Assembly: GCA_005884115.1 (NCBI GenBank)
Contig: VAXW01000010.1
Span: forward strand, 1-59,257
Origin: Actinomycetota bacterium
GTDB taxonomy: Bacteria > Actinomycetota > Thermoleophilia > Solirubrobacterales > Solirubrobacteraceae
Length of the DNA: 59,257 bases
Reading direction: 5' to 3'
The position numbers and the translations under genes are program-made. Shown piece by piece: positions 22,996-32,550 of the stretch (position 1 is the first letter of the stretch; the number at the start of each line of letters is the position of its first letter). Under the pieces are notes generated by a model. That model was given only the letters and a program-made list of their open reading frames with translations, ran no database searches and was not told the origin of the DNA.

Positions 22996-25272
22996 TCACC
23001 GTCGAACGTTATAGCTTCGCACTAGCGTAGTTCTTCGCCCGGTTGGGCCCGCGGCGATGATCTTCACGGACGCGAATATCCCCGAGCGCCGCCCGAGGGC
23101 GCGCCGCAGCCGCCGCAGCGCACTCGGCCCGACCCGCAGGCGCACGTGACCGGGCACCGTGCGCGGCAGGCTGCGAGCGAGGGGGATCAGCCGCACGCTG
23201 CGGCGCCCGGCGCGTGGCAGGAGCGTGGCCGTGACCAGCACCTTGCACCCGCGCTCGCAGCTCACGCGCAGCGCCAGCGCCCGGCGCGCGAGAACTCCGG
23301 TGCGCCGTGCGAGCCTCACGTGCAAAACGGGCGCCACGTCGAGCGGGGGTGGCCAGGACCCGGCGGGAAGGCAGCCGCTGGCGGCCCCAGCTGCGAGTGA
23401 GAACCGCTCGATGCGGTTGTTGTTCGTGTCCGCGACGTATACCTGCCCGAAGCAGTCGATCGCGATCGCGGTCGGTTGCGAGAACTCGCCCGCCGCTGTG
23501 CCGCGCAGCCCCCATCTGGCCAGGTAGCGCCCACCCGGGTCGAGGACCTCGATCCGGTTGTTGAGGCTGTCGACGACGAACGTGCGTTGGTGTGCGTCGA
23601 CCGCGACCCCGCTCGGCGAGTTGAAGTGGGCTGCCCCCGTGCCCAGCGAGCCCCACTGCGCGAGCACGTCGCCGCGCGGGGAGAGCTTGACGATGCGGTT
23701 GTTGCCGCGATCGGCGATGTAGATATCGCCGCCCGAGTCGAGTGCCACGGCGGCGGGGTGGTTGAACTCGCCGGGACCGGAGCCGGCCGAGCCGTCGCCG
23801 CCGCCCGCCCCGACGCGCAGGCGCAGCCAGCCTTCCGGTCCGTAGCCGAGCAGGCGATTGTGGTTGGAGTCGGCCACATAGGTCCAGCCGGAGGCGGGCG
23901 CCACGGCCACCGACCCTGCTCCCGAGAACGTCGCGCCGCCGAGGCCGCCGGGTCCGCCGACTTCCGAGAGGAATGTGCCGTCGCCCCACAGGCGCACGAT
24001 GCGTGAGTGGCCTGTGTCGGCGACAAACACCGAGCCATGCGGGTCCACGGAGATACCCGCCGGTCCGGAGAAGCCGCGCGCGTAGCCGCCAGCCTGGTAC
24101 CAGGCGCCGGCGAAGGCGCCGGTGGGCGCGAAGCTCTCGATGCGATTGCCGATCGTGTCCGAGGCCAGCAAGCCGCCGGTGGGATCGCCCGCCAGGCCAC
24201 GGGGCGCCGTGAACAGGCCTGCGCTTCGACCTGACACGCCGAACGTGCCGAGCACCGCTCCCTCGGGGTCGAACATCTCGATGCGCCCGTTGGCGGTGTC
24301 GGCGACAAAGGTGAAGCCCAACGAGTCTGCCGCCAGCGCGCGCGGGAACGCAAGCTGGCCTGGCGCCGAACCAAACGCGCCCCAGGCCGAGAGGAAGCCC
24401 AGCTGCGGCGAGAGCTTGACGACACGGTGGTTGAGGTCGTCCGCGACGTAGACGTTGCCAGCGGCATCCAGCGAGACGCCGTAAGGGAACGCAAACTGTC
24501 CAGGGCCGCTGCCTCGCGACCCGGCCGCACCTTGGAACGCGCCGGCGGGGTCGAATTTCTCGATCCTGTGGTTGTCATCATCGGCGACCACGACCTCGCT
24601 GGAGTTGGCGGCGAGCCCGCGCGGATATGAGAACTGGCCGGGCCCGCTCCCCTTGGCGCCCCATGCCATCGCTTCGCCTCCGTCGAGGTTGAAGCGCTCG
24701 ATCCGGTTGTTGCCCGAGTCAGCCACGTAGACGTAGTCGCCGCCGACGGCGACCCCGCCTCCCGGCGGCTTGGTCGGATCCTGCGAGGAGAAGAAGCGGA
24801 ACTGGCCAACTTCAGAGCCGGTGTGACCCCAGGACGTGATGAAGTTGCCGTTGGCGTCGAACTTCTCGATCCGGTTGTGGCTCGAGTCGACGACGTAGAC
24901 GTTCCCCGAGGCGTCGGTTGCCAGCCCGCCAATCGGGCCGAACTGCCCGTGACCGCCACCGTAGGAGCCCCACTCGGTCTCAAAGACGCCGGTGGGGCTG
25001 AACTTCTGCACCACGTAGCTGAGCTGATCAGCGACGTAGACGTCTCCCTGGCTGCCGAGGGCGACGGCCTCGGGGAACCGGAGCACGCCATCGGCCCGCC
25101 GGCCGATGATCGCGCTGGAGACGTAGGGACATGCCGAAGCACCCGAGCCGGGACACGCTTCGGCGCGGGCGCGATCGGGGCTCGTCGCTGCCGCGCCGGC
25201 CGCGAGCACGGCGCTCGCCGCGAACGCCAGAAGCGGCGAGGGGGTAGACATGCCTGAGCTGGCAATGCGCAT
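22996..25272 (-). CDS. Secreted NHL-repeat beta-propeller protein
   Basis: This is a long secreted protein (about 758 aa from Met at 25272; Met at 25251 also possible). A signal peptide (LLAFAASAVLAAGAAA) is followed by about twelve NHL-type repeats of the form GDVYVADxxNHRIxKFxPxG. That is enough for two six-bladed propellers. A basic C-terminal domain (LARRTGVLARRALALRVSC) follows. It probably binds ligands or surface polymers. The ATG lacks a well-spaced Shine-Dalgarno. Confidence 0.85.
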   Translation of the reverse strand: MRIASSGMSTPSPLLAFAASAVLAAGAAATSPDRARAEACPGSGASACPYVSSAIIGRRADGVLRFPEAVALGSQGDVYVADQLSYVVQKFSPTGVFETEWGSYGGGHGQFGPIGGLATDASGNVYVVDSSHNRIEKFDANGNFITSWGHTGSEVGQFRFFSSQDPTKPPGGGVAVGGDYVYVADSGNNRIERFNLDGGEAMAWGAKGSGPGQFSYPRGLAANSSEVVVADDDNHRIEKFDPAGAFQGAAGSRGSGPGQFAFPYGVSLDAAGNVYVADDLNHRVVKLSPQLGFLSAWGAFGSAPGQLAFPRALAADSLGFTFVADTANGRIEMFDPEGAVLGTFGVSGRSAGLFTAPRGLAGDPTGGLLASDTIGNRIESFAPTGAFAGAWYQAGGYARGFSGPAGISVDPHGSVFVADTGHSRIVRLWGDGTFLSEVGGPGGLGGATFSGAGSVAVAPASGWTYVADSNHNRLLGYGPEGWLRLRVGAGGGDGSAGSGPGEFNHPAAVALDSGGDIYIADRGNNRIVKLSPRGDVLAQWGSLGTGAAHFNSPSGVAVDAHQRTFVVDSLNNRIEVLDPGGRYLARWGLRGTAAGEFSQPTAIAIDCFGQVYVADTNNNRIERFSLAAGAASGCLPAGSWPPPLDVAPVLHVRLARRTGVLARRALALRVSCERGCKVLVTATLLPRAGRRSVRLIPLARSLPRTVPGHVRLRVGPSALRRLRRALGRRSGIFASVKIIAAGPTGRRTTLVRSYNVRR

Positions 25273-25420
25273 GTTGCCGTCAAGAACACACCTCCGGTGC
25301 GAGCGGTGCGCCGGCGCCCGACTCCGTGACGCCTCGGGAGGCGCAGCGCGGCCGCTCGCTTGCGAGGGGCCGCCCACATGCGCACGGTTCCCTGCCGCGG
25401 GCGGGGAATGCCGATCGGGC

Positions 25421-26452
25421 TCAGCCCACCCGCTCGGGGGCGCGCGCCGTGAGGCCTGCGCGCGCTGGGGACACGGGACCCGCCTCCGGCGTGACGTCCG
25501 GGCGGACGTTTCGCTCCTCGCGAACGATGTACAGCGGGCGATGCTTGACCTCGTCGAAGATACGGCCCACGTACTCGCCGATCACGCCGAGTGCGATCAG
25601 TTGTATGCCGCCCAGCAGCAGCACGGCGATCGTGATGGATCCGAAGCCCGGCAGGTAGGAGTCGAGGAGGCGCAGGATGATGACGACGGGGATCGCCACG
25701 AAGGCCACGCCAGCGGAGAGGATGCCGGCGTAGGTCGCGAGCTGGAGCGGCACGTGCGAGAAGGATGCGATCGCATCGAGCGAGAAGCGCAGCATGCGGC
25801 TCATCGTGTACTTGGTCTCGCCCGCATGGCGCGCGTCGCGCTCGTACTGCACGGCAGTCTGGTTGAAGCCGACCCACACGGTCATCCCGCGCAGGAAGCG
25901 CGAGCGCTCGGTCATCGATAGCAGGGCGTCGAGGGCGCGGCGGTCGAGCAGGCGGAAGTCGCCCGAGTTCGACTCCAGGTCGACCTGAGCGAGCTTGTCG
26001 AATAGCTTGTAGAAAAACGACGCGGTCGCGAGCTTGAAGGCCGTCTCGCCCTCGCGCTGGCGGCGCACCGCGTAGACGACGTCGGCGCCATGGCTCCACT
26101 GCGAGACCATCTCGCCGATCAGCTCCGGCGGGTCCTGCAGGTCGGCGTCGATCATCACCACTACGTCGCCTGCGGCGTGCTCGAGACCCGCGGTGAGAGC
26201 GGCCTGATGGCCGAAGTTGCGCGACAGGTGGATCACGCGCACGCGCCAGTCTTCGTCGGCGATCTGATCCAGGAGCTCGGCCGTGCCGTCGGTGCTGCCG
26301 TCGTTCACCAGCACCAGCTCGAAGTCGTAGTCGGCAACCGCGGCGCGCGCGCGAGAGACGAAGGCGCCGATCAGCTCCTGCTCGTTGAAGACCGGCGCCA
26401 CGACGCTGAGCAGCGCGGGCCTGCGAAGCGGGGTGTGCGTGATAGGTGCCAT
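25421..26452 (-). CDS. Family 2 glycosyltransferase (DPM1/GtrB-like)
   Basis: This 343-aa enzyme has an N-terminal GT-A domain (VVAPVFNEQE, NDGSTDGT, and the metal-binding DADLQDPPE) and two C-terminal membrane helices (ILSAGVAFVAIPVVIILRLL and ITIAVLLLGGIQLIALGVIG). This is the layout of GtrB-type polyprenyl-phosphate glycosyltransferases. The divergent GtrA gene 95 bp away supports a lipid-linked sugar transfer role. Confidence 0.9.
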   Translation of the reverse strand: MAPITHTPLRRPALLSVVAPVFNEQELIGAFVSRARAAVADYDFELVLVNDGSTDGTAELLDQIADEDWRVRVIHLSRNFGHQAALTAGLEHAAGDVVVMIDADLQDPPELIGEMVSQWSHGADVVYAVRRQREGETAFKLATASFFYKLFDKLAQVDLESNSGDFRLLDRRALDALLSMTERSRFLRGMTVWVGFNQTAVQYERDARHAGETKYTMSRMLRFSLDAIASFSHVPLQLATYAGILSAGVAFVAIPVVIILRLLDSYLPGFGSITIAVLLLGGIQLIALGVIGEYVGRIFDEVKHRPLYIVREERNVRPDVTPEAGPVSPARAGLTARAPERVG

Positions 26453-26547
26453 GGCTAGCCAGGGGAGGGGTGCCGGCGTCTGGCCTCGGGCGATTCTCTC
26501 CGAAGGACCTAAGCCGAGGATGAATTTATCGTGCATCCTGTCTATAG

Positions 26548-27027
26548 ATGGAATCTGGGCCCGGGGCACGCAAGCGATCACCCACCGGCCTCGGGGGAGC
26601 CGTCCGCCTGCTGAGCCTGCCGCTGCTGGCGCAGTTCGTGAAGTTCGGCATCGTCGGCGCCTCCAACACACTGCTCGCGTTCCTCATCTACACGCTGCTG
26701 CTGAAGGTCTTTGGCGTCTGGTATCTGGCCGCGGCCGCGATCGGATTTCTAGTCGGTGCCGTCAACAGCTTTCTGCTCAACCGGAGCTGGACCTTTCGCG
26801 GACACGTCGGCGACGCGTACACCCCCGTGCGCTGGGCCGTCGTGCAGGGATGCGGCCTAGCGCTGAACGAGGGCCTGTTGTTCCTGTTCGTGAAGGGCGC
26901 CGGGCTGGATGAGCTCGTCGGGCAGGCGATGGCAACCGTGATCGTCACGGTCGCGACGTTCTCCGCCAACAGAGCTTGGACCTTTCGCGTGCACCCGCCG
27001 ATCGCGCCTGCCGACAGCGAGGCGTAG
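26548..27027 (+). CDS. GtrA-family membrane protein
   Basis: This 159-aa protein has four predicted membrane helices and the GtrA pattern FVKFGIVGASNTLLAFLIY, FLLNRSWTFR and FSANRAWTFR. GtrA proteins are thought to flip polyprenyl-linked sugars made by GtrB-type enzymes, encoded here on the opposite strand. Confidence 0.9.
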   Translation: MESGPGARKRSPTGLGGAVRLLSLPLLAQFVKFGIVGASNTLLAFLIYTLLLKVFGVWYLAAAAIGFLVGAVNSFLLNRSWTFRGHVGDAYTPVRWAVVQGCGLALNEGLLFLFVKGAGLDELVGQAMATVIVTVATFSANRAWTFRVHPPIAPADSEA

Positions 27028-27077
27028 CGCCTGCTCGGCGGCGCACTCACGCGCGAGTCGCCGGCGGTGCGCTCAGC

Positions 27078-27806
27078 TCAGCGAAAGACGCTCAGCAGTG
27101 AGAGCCCTGCGGGGATCCGCCCGCCGCGCGCGATCAACGCTGCCTCGAGCGCGAGCGGGCGCTCCATCAGCCAGTTCAGCGGCTGCGGCGGGACCCACAG
27201 GTCGAGGCTCGATTCGGTCGTCTTGCGACTGAAGCGATCCATGATTCGCAGCACGACGGCCACGGGGAGCAGCAGCGAGTTGAAGTACGTCGTGCGGACC
27301 TGCTTCCAGCCGGCCTGCTCGCCGACCACGCGCAGCGAGCGCCGCGTGTAGCGACGGTAGTGGTGGTTGACCTCGTCGTGCCCGCTCCACAGCCACTGGT
27401 ACGCGGGCACGGTGACGAGCAGGCACCCTCCTGGGGTGACGACGCGGCGCAGCTCGCGCAGCGCCCCGAGGTCGTCCTCCAGATGCTCGATCACGTCTAG
27501 CGAGGTCGCCAGGTCGAAGCTGCCGCTCTCGAAGGGCATGTCGAGCACGGACCCTTCGACCACCTCGCCGACGTCGCGGGCGCGCGCCAAGCAAACGCTC
27601 GTGGGGGACAGCTCGATCGCCGTGACTGCTCCATGCCGCACGAGCTCGACCATGTTGCGCCCGCTCCCAGCGCCCGCGTCGAGGATGCGTGCTCGAGTGG
27701 GCAGGTGCAGGTCGGCGATCACGTTCTCGAGCACAGTTCGCCGCCCCCTGTACCACCAATGACGGTCCTCGGCGCGATGCGTCTGCAGCTCGTAGTCCCG
27801 GTCCAT
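27078..27806 (-). CDS. Class I SAM-dependent methyltransferase
   Basis: This 242-aa enzyme has motif I LDAGAGSGRNM, acidic loop AIELSPTS, and SLDVIEHLEDD. The HWWYRGRR start and NHHYRRYTRRSLR are typical of methyltransferases next to GT2/GtrA genes. It probably modifies a glycan or lipid precursor. Confidence 0.88.
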   Translation of the reverse strand: MDRDYELQTHRAEDRHWWYRGRRTVLENVIADLHLPTRARILDAGAGSGRNMVELVRHGAVTAIELSPTSVCLARARDVGEVVEGSVLDMPFESGSFDLATSLDVIEHLEDDLGALRELRRVVTPGGCLLVTVPAYQWLWSGHDEVNHHYRRYTRRSLRVVGEQAGWKQVRTTYFNSLLLPVAVVLRIMDRFSRKTTESSLDLWVPPQPLNWLMERPLALEAALIARGGRIPAGLSLLSVFR

Positions 27807-28125
27807 CCACGCCGCATCCTTTCAGGAAAGCTCGCGTGGCCCACGACTCGCCACGCCACGCTGCTCCCATGCAAGGGGCTCGCCACGCGTGGCTCGAGCC
27901 TCGCCGCCCGCAGGGTTCCCAGCTAGCGCTCGCCGCCCGCCGTCAGGCGCCGGGCGAGCGCCCTGCGGTTGGCGCAGGGGCCATGGTCCGGTGCAGCGAG
28001 GCGACCGTCGGCTCCGGTAGGTCTGGCCGCTTTCTCCGGGTCATCGCCGGCGCTCACAGGTCGAGTGGTTAGTGCGCGTCGATGCCCCTACTCGGCTGAC
28101 CAGGCCTCCATGTAAGGAGGAATTT
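27807..28125. other. Intergenic region, little seen
   Basis: There is no gene here. One hairpin (GCGCTCGCC/GGCGAGCGC, 27926-27934 and 27953-27961, 18-nt loop) lies between the divergent methyltransferase and the small ORF, and may terminate upstream-directed read-through. Confidence 0.4.
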
Positions 28126-28257
28126 ATGGGGAAATTCACAGTTCTTCCAGATAATTTCTGGTTTACCTGTTTGGCCTCAAATCGCTGTGCTATAAGCGTC
28201 TTCTGCCTACGAGTGCGCGGAGCGCGCACCGGCAACTATTTTAGGGGGTCTGGGTGA
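28126..28257 (+). CDS. Small AT-rich ORF upstream of S15-type hydrolase
   Basis: This 43-codon frame opens with ATG after a strong ribosome-binding site (TAAGGAGGAATTT). It reads MGKFTVLPDNFWFTCLASNR and continues to a TGA that overlaps the GTG of the next gene (GTGA). It is much more AT-rich than its surroundings. No family is recognised. It may be a leader peptide that couples translation; alternatively the AT-rich stretch is the promoter (TATAAG at 28192) and the ORF is chance. Confidence 0.4.
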   Translation: MGKFTVLPDNFWFTCLASNRCAISVFCLRVRGARTGNYFRGSG

Positions 28258-30047
28258 CGGGTCGTCGTTTCTCACGTGTTGTGCTGGGGGCATTCGCGGT
28301 TGCTCTCGCCGCTGTCGCCGCGCCGAGCTTTGCCGCTGCTGAACCAAAACCGTTCGGTCACGCGTGCAAAGCCGAAAATGGGGTGCGGTTCTGTCCCACC
28401 GGAACGCTCGAACAGCGCGTGCCCACGTTCGACGGCATCCCGCTGGACGCCGATGTGACACTGCCGGCGACAGGCGAAGGCCCCTTTCCGGTAATCGTGA
28501 TGATGCACGGCTGGGGCGGATCGAAGGCGGACTTCGAGTCCAGCTCGCCGAGCGGCAACGGCAACACGACGTTCGACTACAACAACGTCTACTACGCACA
28601 GCAAGGCTTCGCCGTCCTGAACTACTCGGCGCGTGGATGGGGGAGATCATGCGGCACGGCAGCGTCGCGGGAAGGGACACCTGGGTGTGAAAAAGGCTGG
28701 GTGCATCTGGCTGATCAACGCTACGAGGCGCACGACACTCAGTATCTGCTTGGAAAGCTCGCTGACGAAAAAATCGTCTACCCCGGGAAAATCGGTGTGA
28801 CGGGCATCTCCTACGGCGGCGGTCAGAGCATCGAGCTCGCCTACCTGCGTAACCGGGTTCGTCTGACGAATGGCGAATTCGTGCCCTGGACGAGCCCGAA
28901 AGGCAAAAACATGACGATCACGGCGGCGTATCCGCGCTGGCCGTGGTCGGACCTGGTGGACTCGCTGACGCCTAACGGGCGCTTCCTCGACACGGGTATC
29001 GCGGGGCCGACACAGAGCCGCGAACCGCTCGGGGTCGAGATCCAGAGCTACGTTTCGGGCCTCTTCGCCCTGGGACAGGCGAGCGGATTCATAGCGCCGC
29101 CCGGTCAAGATCCAGAAGCGGACCTCTCGAAATGGTTCGCCGCGACGAATGCCGGTGAGCCCGCGTCACCCGAAGACAAAGAAATTGCCGAAAAAATCTA
29201 CAACTACCACCAGGGCTACGGGCTCTCCGGAACTCCGGCTCCGCTGCTGATTCAGAACGGCTGGACCGATGATCTGTTCCCGCCCGAGCAGGCGCTGCGT
29301 GTCTACAACCAGGTTCTGTCACTGAAAGGTAAAGTCGCACTTCAGTTTGGCGACCTTGGACACAGCCGGGGTTCGAATAAGGAAAACACCGACCACGCCT
29401 TCCAGGAACAGGGGGCTGCGTTCTTCAAGGCTCGGCTGCAGCGAATCGGTACCGCGCCTGCAAACGGCGGCGTGACCGCATACACGCAGACGTGCCCCCA
29501 AAAAAGCGCCCCAGGCGGCGGCCCCTTCTCGGCCACGCGGTGGCCCAAACTGCACCCGCACACGATCACGTTCAGCTCGGCGGCCGGACAGATCTTCACC
29601 TCGGCCGGCGGCAACGCAACAATCGCCGCCGACTTTGACCCGATCGCGGGCACGAGCGACGCGTGCAAGACGGTGAAAGCCGAAGAAGAGGCAAACACCG
29701 CCAACTACACGATGACGAGCCCCGGCTTCACGCTCCTCGGCCTGCCCACCGTGACAGCGACGATCACCGACCTCGGTCCCTTTGGTGAGATCGCCGCGCG
29801 TCTGTGGGACGTCACGCCGGGCGGCGAACAGCGTCTCATCAGCCGCAGCGTGTGGCGAGTCGGCGAAAGCGAAGAAAACACGACCTCAACAATCACCTTC
29901 CAGCTGCACGGCAATGGCTATGAATTCCCGAAAGGGGACACAGTCAAGCTGCAGCTGCTCGGCCGCGACGCGCCCTACTACAGGGCGAGCAACGGCGCGT
30001 TCACCATCGAAGCCACGAACGTCACCGTTTCGCTGCCGACAAGTTGA
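28254..30047 (+). CDS. Secreted CocE/NonD- or X-Pro-dipeptidase-like hydrolase (S15 fold)
   Basis: This 597-aa protein starts with a signal peptide (VVLGAFAVALAAVAAPSFAAA). The hydrolase domain carries GWGGSKADF, nucleophile GISYGGGQS, acid in NGWTDDLFPP and His in DLGHSRGSN. A C-terminal jelly-roll (about residues 430-597) is typical of S15/CocE enzymes. Its codon choice (many AAA and GAA) differs from the GC-ending neighbours, suggesting recent acquisition or different expression. GTG start follows AGGGGGT and overlaps the small ORF. Confidence 0.87.
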   Translation: MTGRRFSRVVLGAFAVALAAVAAPSFAAAEPKPFGHACKAENGVRFCPTGTLEQRVPTFDGIPLDADVTLPATGEGPFPVIVMMHGWGGSKADFESSSPSGNGNTTFDYNNVYYAQQGFAVLNYSARGWGRSCGTAASREGTPGCEKGWVHLADQRYEAHDTQYLLGKLADEKIVYPGKIGVTGISYGGGQSIELAYLRNRVRLTNGEFVPWTSPKGKNMTITAAYPRWPWSDLVDSLTPNGRFLDTGIAGPTQSREPLGVEIQSYVSGLFALGQASGFIAPPGQDPEADLSKWFAATNAGEPASPEDKEIAEKIYNYHQGYGLSGTPAPLLIQNGWTDDLFPPEQALRVYNQVLSLKGKVALQFGDLGHSRGSNKENTDHAFQEQGAAFFKARLQRIGTAPANGGVTAYTQTCPQKSAPGGGPFSATRWPKLHPHTITFSSAAGQIFTSAGGNATIAADFDPIAGTSDACKTVKAEEEANTANYTMTSPGFTLLGLPTVTATITDLGPFGEIAARLWDVTPGGEQRLISRSVWRVGESEENTTSTITFQLHGNGYEFPKGDTVKLQLLGRDAPYYRASNGAFTIEATNVTVSLPTS

Positions 30048-30061
30048 GGCATCTGTGCGCG

Positions 30062-30087
30062 GCGGGTCCGTTCCACGCCGGACCCGC
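30062..30087 (+). terminator. Hairpin terminator after the S15 hydrolase
   Basis: GCGGGTCCG/CGGACCCGC form a perfect 9-bp stem with an 8-nt loop 15 bp after the stop. There is no clear U tract, as is common in GC-rich actinobacteria. Confidence 0.6.
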
Positions 30088-30276
30088 TGCGCGCAAAGGA
30101 ACCGCCGGGCACGGGTGCCTCGCGCGACACCGCCGCACGTCTGCTTCCCCGCAGGGTGGCGCTGTCGTGCGCGCAGACAGCGCGAACTCGGAGGCCGTGC
30201 GCGCTGAGCAGACGCCACCGGGGCGCGGTCCTATGAGCCTGGGGCGCGCACAAGCGGCCTGAAGTACAGTCCGCGC

Positions 30277-31068
30277 ATGGAGCTCGCTGGCCGGCACGTG
30301 GTGATCACGGGAGGGGCCGGCGGCATCGGTCGCGCGCTCGCCCGTCGCGTCGCCGCTGAGGGAGTCCGCGGGCTGGTCGTCGCCGACCGCGAGCATGGGC
30401 CGGCGCACGCCGTCGCCGAGGAGGTTGGCGGGCTGGCGCTCCAGTTCGACGCGGGGCTCGAGAGCAGTGTGAGCTCCTTGATCTCGCACGCCAGCGACGT
30501 ATACGGGCCGGTCGACGTCTTCATCTCCAACGCGGGTGTGCCTGGCGCGATGGGCGGTCCTGAGGCTCCGGATGAGTCCTGGGATGAAGCCTGGCGCGTG
30601 AACTTCATGGCGCACGTCTGGGCAGCCCGCGCGCTGTTGCCCGAGATGGTGCAGCGCGGCGAGGGCTACCTCGTCTCCACCGCGTCGGCAGCGGGACTGC
30701 TGACGCAGGTGTCCTCGGCGGTGTACAGCGTCACGAAGCACGCGGCGGTGGCGCTCGCGGAGTGGCTTTCGATCGAGTACGCAGACGCTGGAATACGCGT
30801 GTCGTGCATCTGCCCGCAAGGGGTGCTCACTCCTATGCTCGAGCTCGCGATGCAGGAGCCGGCTGGCGCGGCAGCGCTTGCTGCGGGCGGCCTGATCGAG
30901 CCCGAGGAGGTGGCCGAGGCTACCGTCCAGGGAATCCGTGAAGAGCGGTTTCTGATCCTCCCGCACGCCGAGGTCGCGCATCACATGGCGCTCAAGGGCT
31001 CAGACCCGGAGCGGTGGCTGAAGGGCATGCGCCGGCTGGTGCGCAATGCCCGCGCCGCAGCCGGCTGA
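30277..31068 (+). CDS. Short-chain dehydrogenase/reductase
   Basis: This 263-aa SDR has TGGAGGIGR, SNAG, catalytic Ser in STASAAG and YSVTK. Its last codons lie inside a 22-bp tandem repeat, so the C-terminal NARAAAG may be a by-product of the repeat. Substrate unknown. Confidence 0.87.
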   Translation: MELAGRHVVITGGAGGIGRALARRVAAEGVRGLVVADREHGPAHAVAEEVGGLALQFDAGLESSVSSLISHASDVYGPVDVFISNAGVPGAMGGPEAPDESWDEAWRVNFMAHVWAARALLPEMVQRGEGYLVSTASAAGLLTQVSSAVYSVTKHAAVALAEWLSIEYADAGIRVSCICPQGVLTPMLELAMQEPAGAAALAAGGLIEPEEVAEATVQGIREERFLILPHAEVAHHMALKGSDPERWLKGMRRLVRNARAAAG

Positions 31069-31188
31069 CGCCCGCGCCGCAGCCGGCTGACGCCCGCGCC
31101 GCAGCCGGCTGACGCCCGCGCCGCAGCCGACTGACGCCCGCGCCGCAGCCGGCTGACGCCCGCGCCGCGGCCGGCTGACGCCCGCGCG
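31048..31188. repeat. 22-bp minisatellite
   Basis: About 6.4 copies of GCCCGCGCCGCAGCCGGCTG plus AC begin in the last codons of the SDR gene and continue past its stop. Copies 4 and 6 each have one substitution. The unit is not a multiple of three, and each copy carries a TGA. Confidence 0.92.
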
Positions 31189-31225
31189 CTACGCGCTCAC
31201 CGGGCGCTGAGCTGGGCGCCGAGCC

Positions 31226-31939
31226 CTACAGCACGACCCGCACGACTGGCGGGCTCGTGGGATGCAAGCTGCCGCCGAGCGGCTCACGCGTGACGAGCAC
31301 TTCCCTGATGCCCCGCAGGCTTCCGGGGACCTCCACCGATGCCTTGCCTGCTCTGGTCACGCCGAACAGGGCATTGGTGGCGGCAGGCGCAGAGCCTTCG
31401 CCGCGGCTGAGCCACACCTCGTAGATCTGCCCGCGCGGCGCCTGGCGCATGCCGCCGAGCACGAGCTCGGCGCGCCCGCTGGCCACCCGCAGCGTTCCTT
31501 GAGCTCCCCTCTCGCTCGCGGCGATCTGCGCGGTCGTGACGCGCACTGCGTTGGATGAGCCGCCGCTCACGGCCAGCACGATGAGCACGGCGGCGCCGGC
31601 AGCGAGCGACGCGCTGCCCGCGAGGAGCAGGCGCCAGCTGGCGGGCGAGCGCCACGCGCGCGGCGCACGATCGGCCCTGCGGCCGGCGGCGTGCAGCAGA
31701 TCGGCCTCCGAGCGCACCGCGTCGAGCACCTTTCGCCGCAGCGACTCGGGCGCGCGCCCGGGGATCACGGTGCTCGGTAGGGCATCGACCGCGAGCTGCA
31801 GCTCGGCCACCTCGGCGCGGCAACCCGCGCAGCTCCTCAGGTGCTCGCGGTAGGCGTCGGCGTCCTCGAGCGCTCCGAGCGCGTACGCGGCCGCGTTCGC
31901 GCGCTCGCCGCAGTCCTCGTCGATCTCGAATGCGCTCAT
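31226..31939 (-). CDS. RskA-type zinc anti-sigma factor
   Basis: This 237-aa protein has an N-terminal zinc-binding anti-sigma domain (HLRSCAGC, with the His and two Cys), one membrane helix (SLAAGAAVLIVLAVSGG, about residues 110-127) and an RskA-like extracytoplasmic domain (RGQIYEVWLSRGEG). It would hold its cognate sigma factor at the membrane. The start overlaps the sigma stop (ATGA), the standard operon pair. Confidence 0.9.
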   Translation of the reverse strand: MSAFEIDEDCGERANAAAYALGALEDADAYREHLRSCAGCRAEVAELQLAVDALPSTVIPGRAPESLRRKVLDAVRSEADLLHAAGRRADRAPRAWRSPASWRLLLAGSASLAAGAAVLIVLAVSGGSSNAVRVTTAQIAASERGAQGTLRVASGRAELVLGGMRQAPRGQIYEVWLSRGEGSAPAATNALFGVTRAGKASVEVPGSLRGIREVLVTREPLGGSLHPTSPPVVRVVL

Positions 31940-32550
31940 CCGCCAACCGCCTCCCAGCGGTGCAGCTGCCCGCGGAGCTTCTGCAGGCCGAGACGCATGC
32001 GTCCCTTGACGGTGCCCACGGGCGTGTCGAGCATCGAGGCTATCTCGACGTGCGTGAATCCTCCGAAGTACGCCAGCTCGATCACTCGCCGCTGCTCGAG
32101 CGGCAGCTGCTCGAGTGCGCCGCGCAGCTCAGCCGAGGTCGCGTTTCCGATCGCCTGCACATCGGTCCGCTCTGGGGCCTCGAGAGCTTCCTCCGCGCCC
32201 TCCTCGTGCGCGCGTCGGCGTTCGTGCACGCTGCTGCGGCGCAGGGCGTCGACGGCCCGGTTGTGCACGATGCCCAACGCCCACGTGCGCACGCTTCCGC
32301 GCGTGCGGTCATAGCGGCGCGCGCCGCGCCACAGGGCAAGGAACGCCTCCTGCGCGACGTCTTCGGCGACGGAGCGCCTACCGCACATCCGGTACGCGAG
32401 CGCGAAGGCGGCGTCGGCGTGGCGCTCGAAAACGACCTCAAATGCGTCAGCGTCGCTCGCGGCGACCAGCTGCACGAGCTCCTCATCGGCGAGCTTGCGA
32501 AGCCCGGCACGCGAGGCGCTGCCCGGTGGTCCACGCATAAAGCGAACCAT
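31936..32550 (-). CDS. ECF RNA polymerase sigma factor
   Basis: This 204-aa sigma factor has region 2 (FEVVFERHADAAFALAYRMCG, EDVAQEAFLALWRGARRYD) and region 4 (QLPLEQRRVIELAYFGGFTHVEIASML). It resembles SigK-like ECF sigmas paired with RskA anti-sigmas. ATG at 32550 was taken, with 32538 as alternative; the longer frame would run through the tatA promoter. Confidence 0.9.
   Translation of the reverse strand: MVRFMRGPPGSASRAGLRKLADEELVQLVAASDADAFEVVFERHADAAFALAYRMCGRRSVAEDVAQEAFLALWRGARRYDRTRGSVRTWALGIVHNRAVDALRRSSVHERRRAHEEGAEEALEAPERTDVQAIGNATSAELRGALEQLPLEQRRVIELAYFGGFTHVEIASMLDTPVGTVKGRMRLGLQKLRGQLHRWEAVGG

Noticed and set aside
23316..26099. 927-aa frame on the minus strand
   Set aside because: It runs in another frame over the NHL-repeat and glycosyltransferase genes, is Arg/Pro/Ala/Ser-rich without any domain, and is a GC-rich shadow.
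31048..31188. Tandem repeat considered as CRISPR
   Set aside because: Units are contiguous without unique spacers and no cas genes are present; it is a minisatellite.
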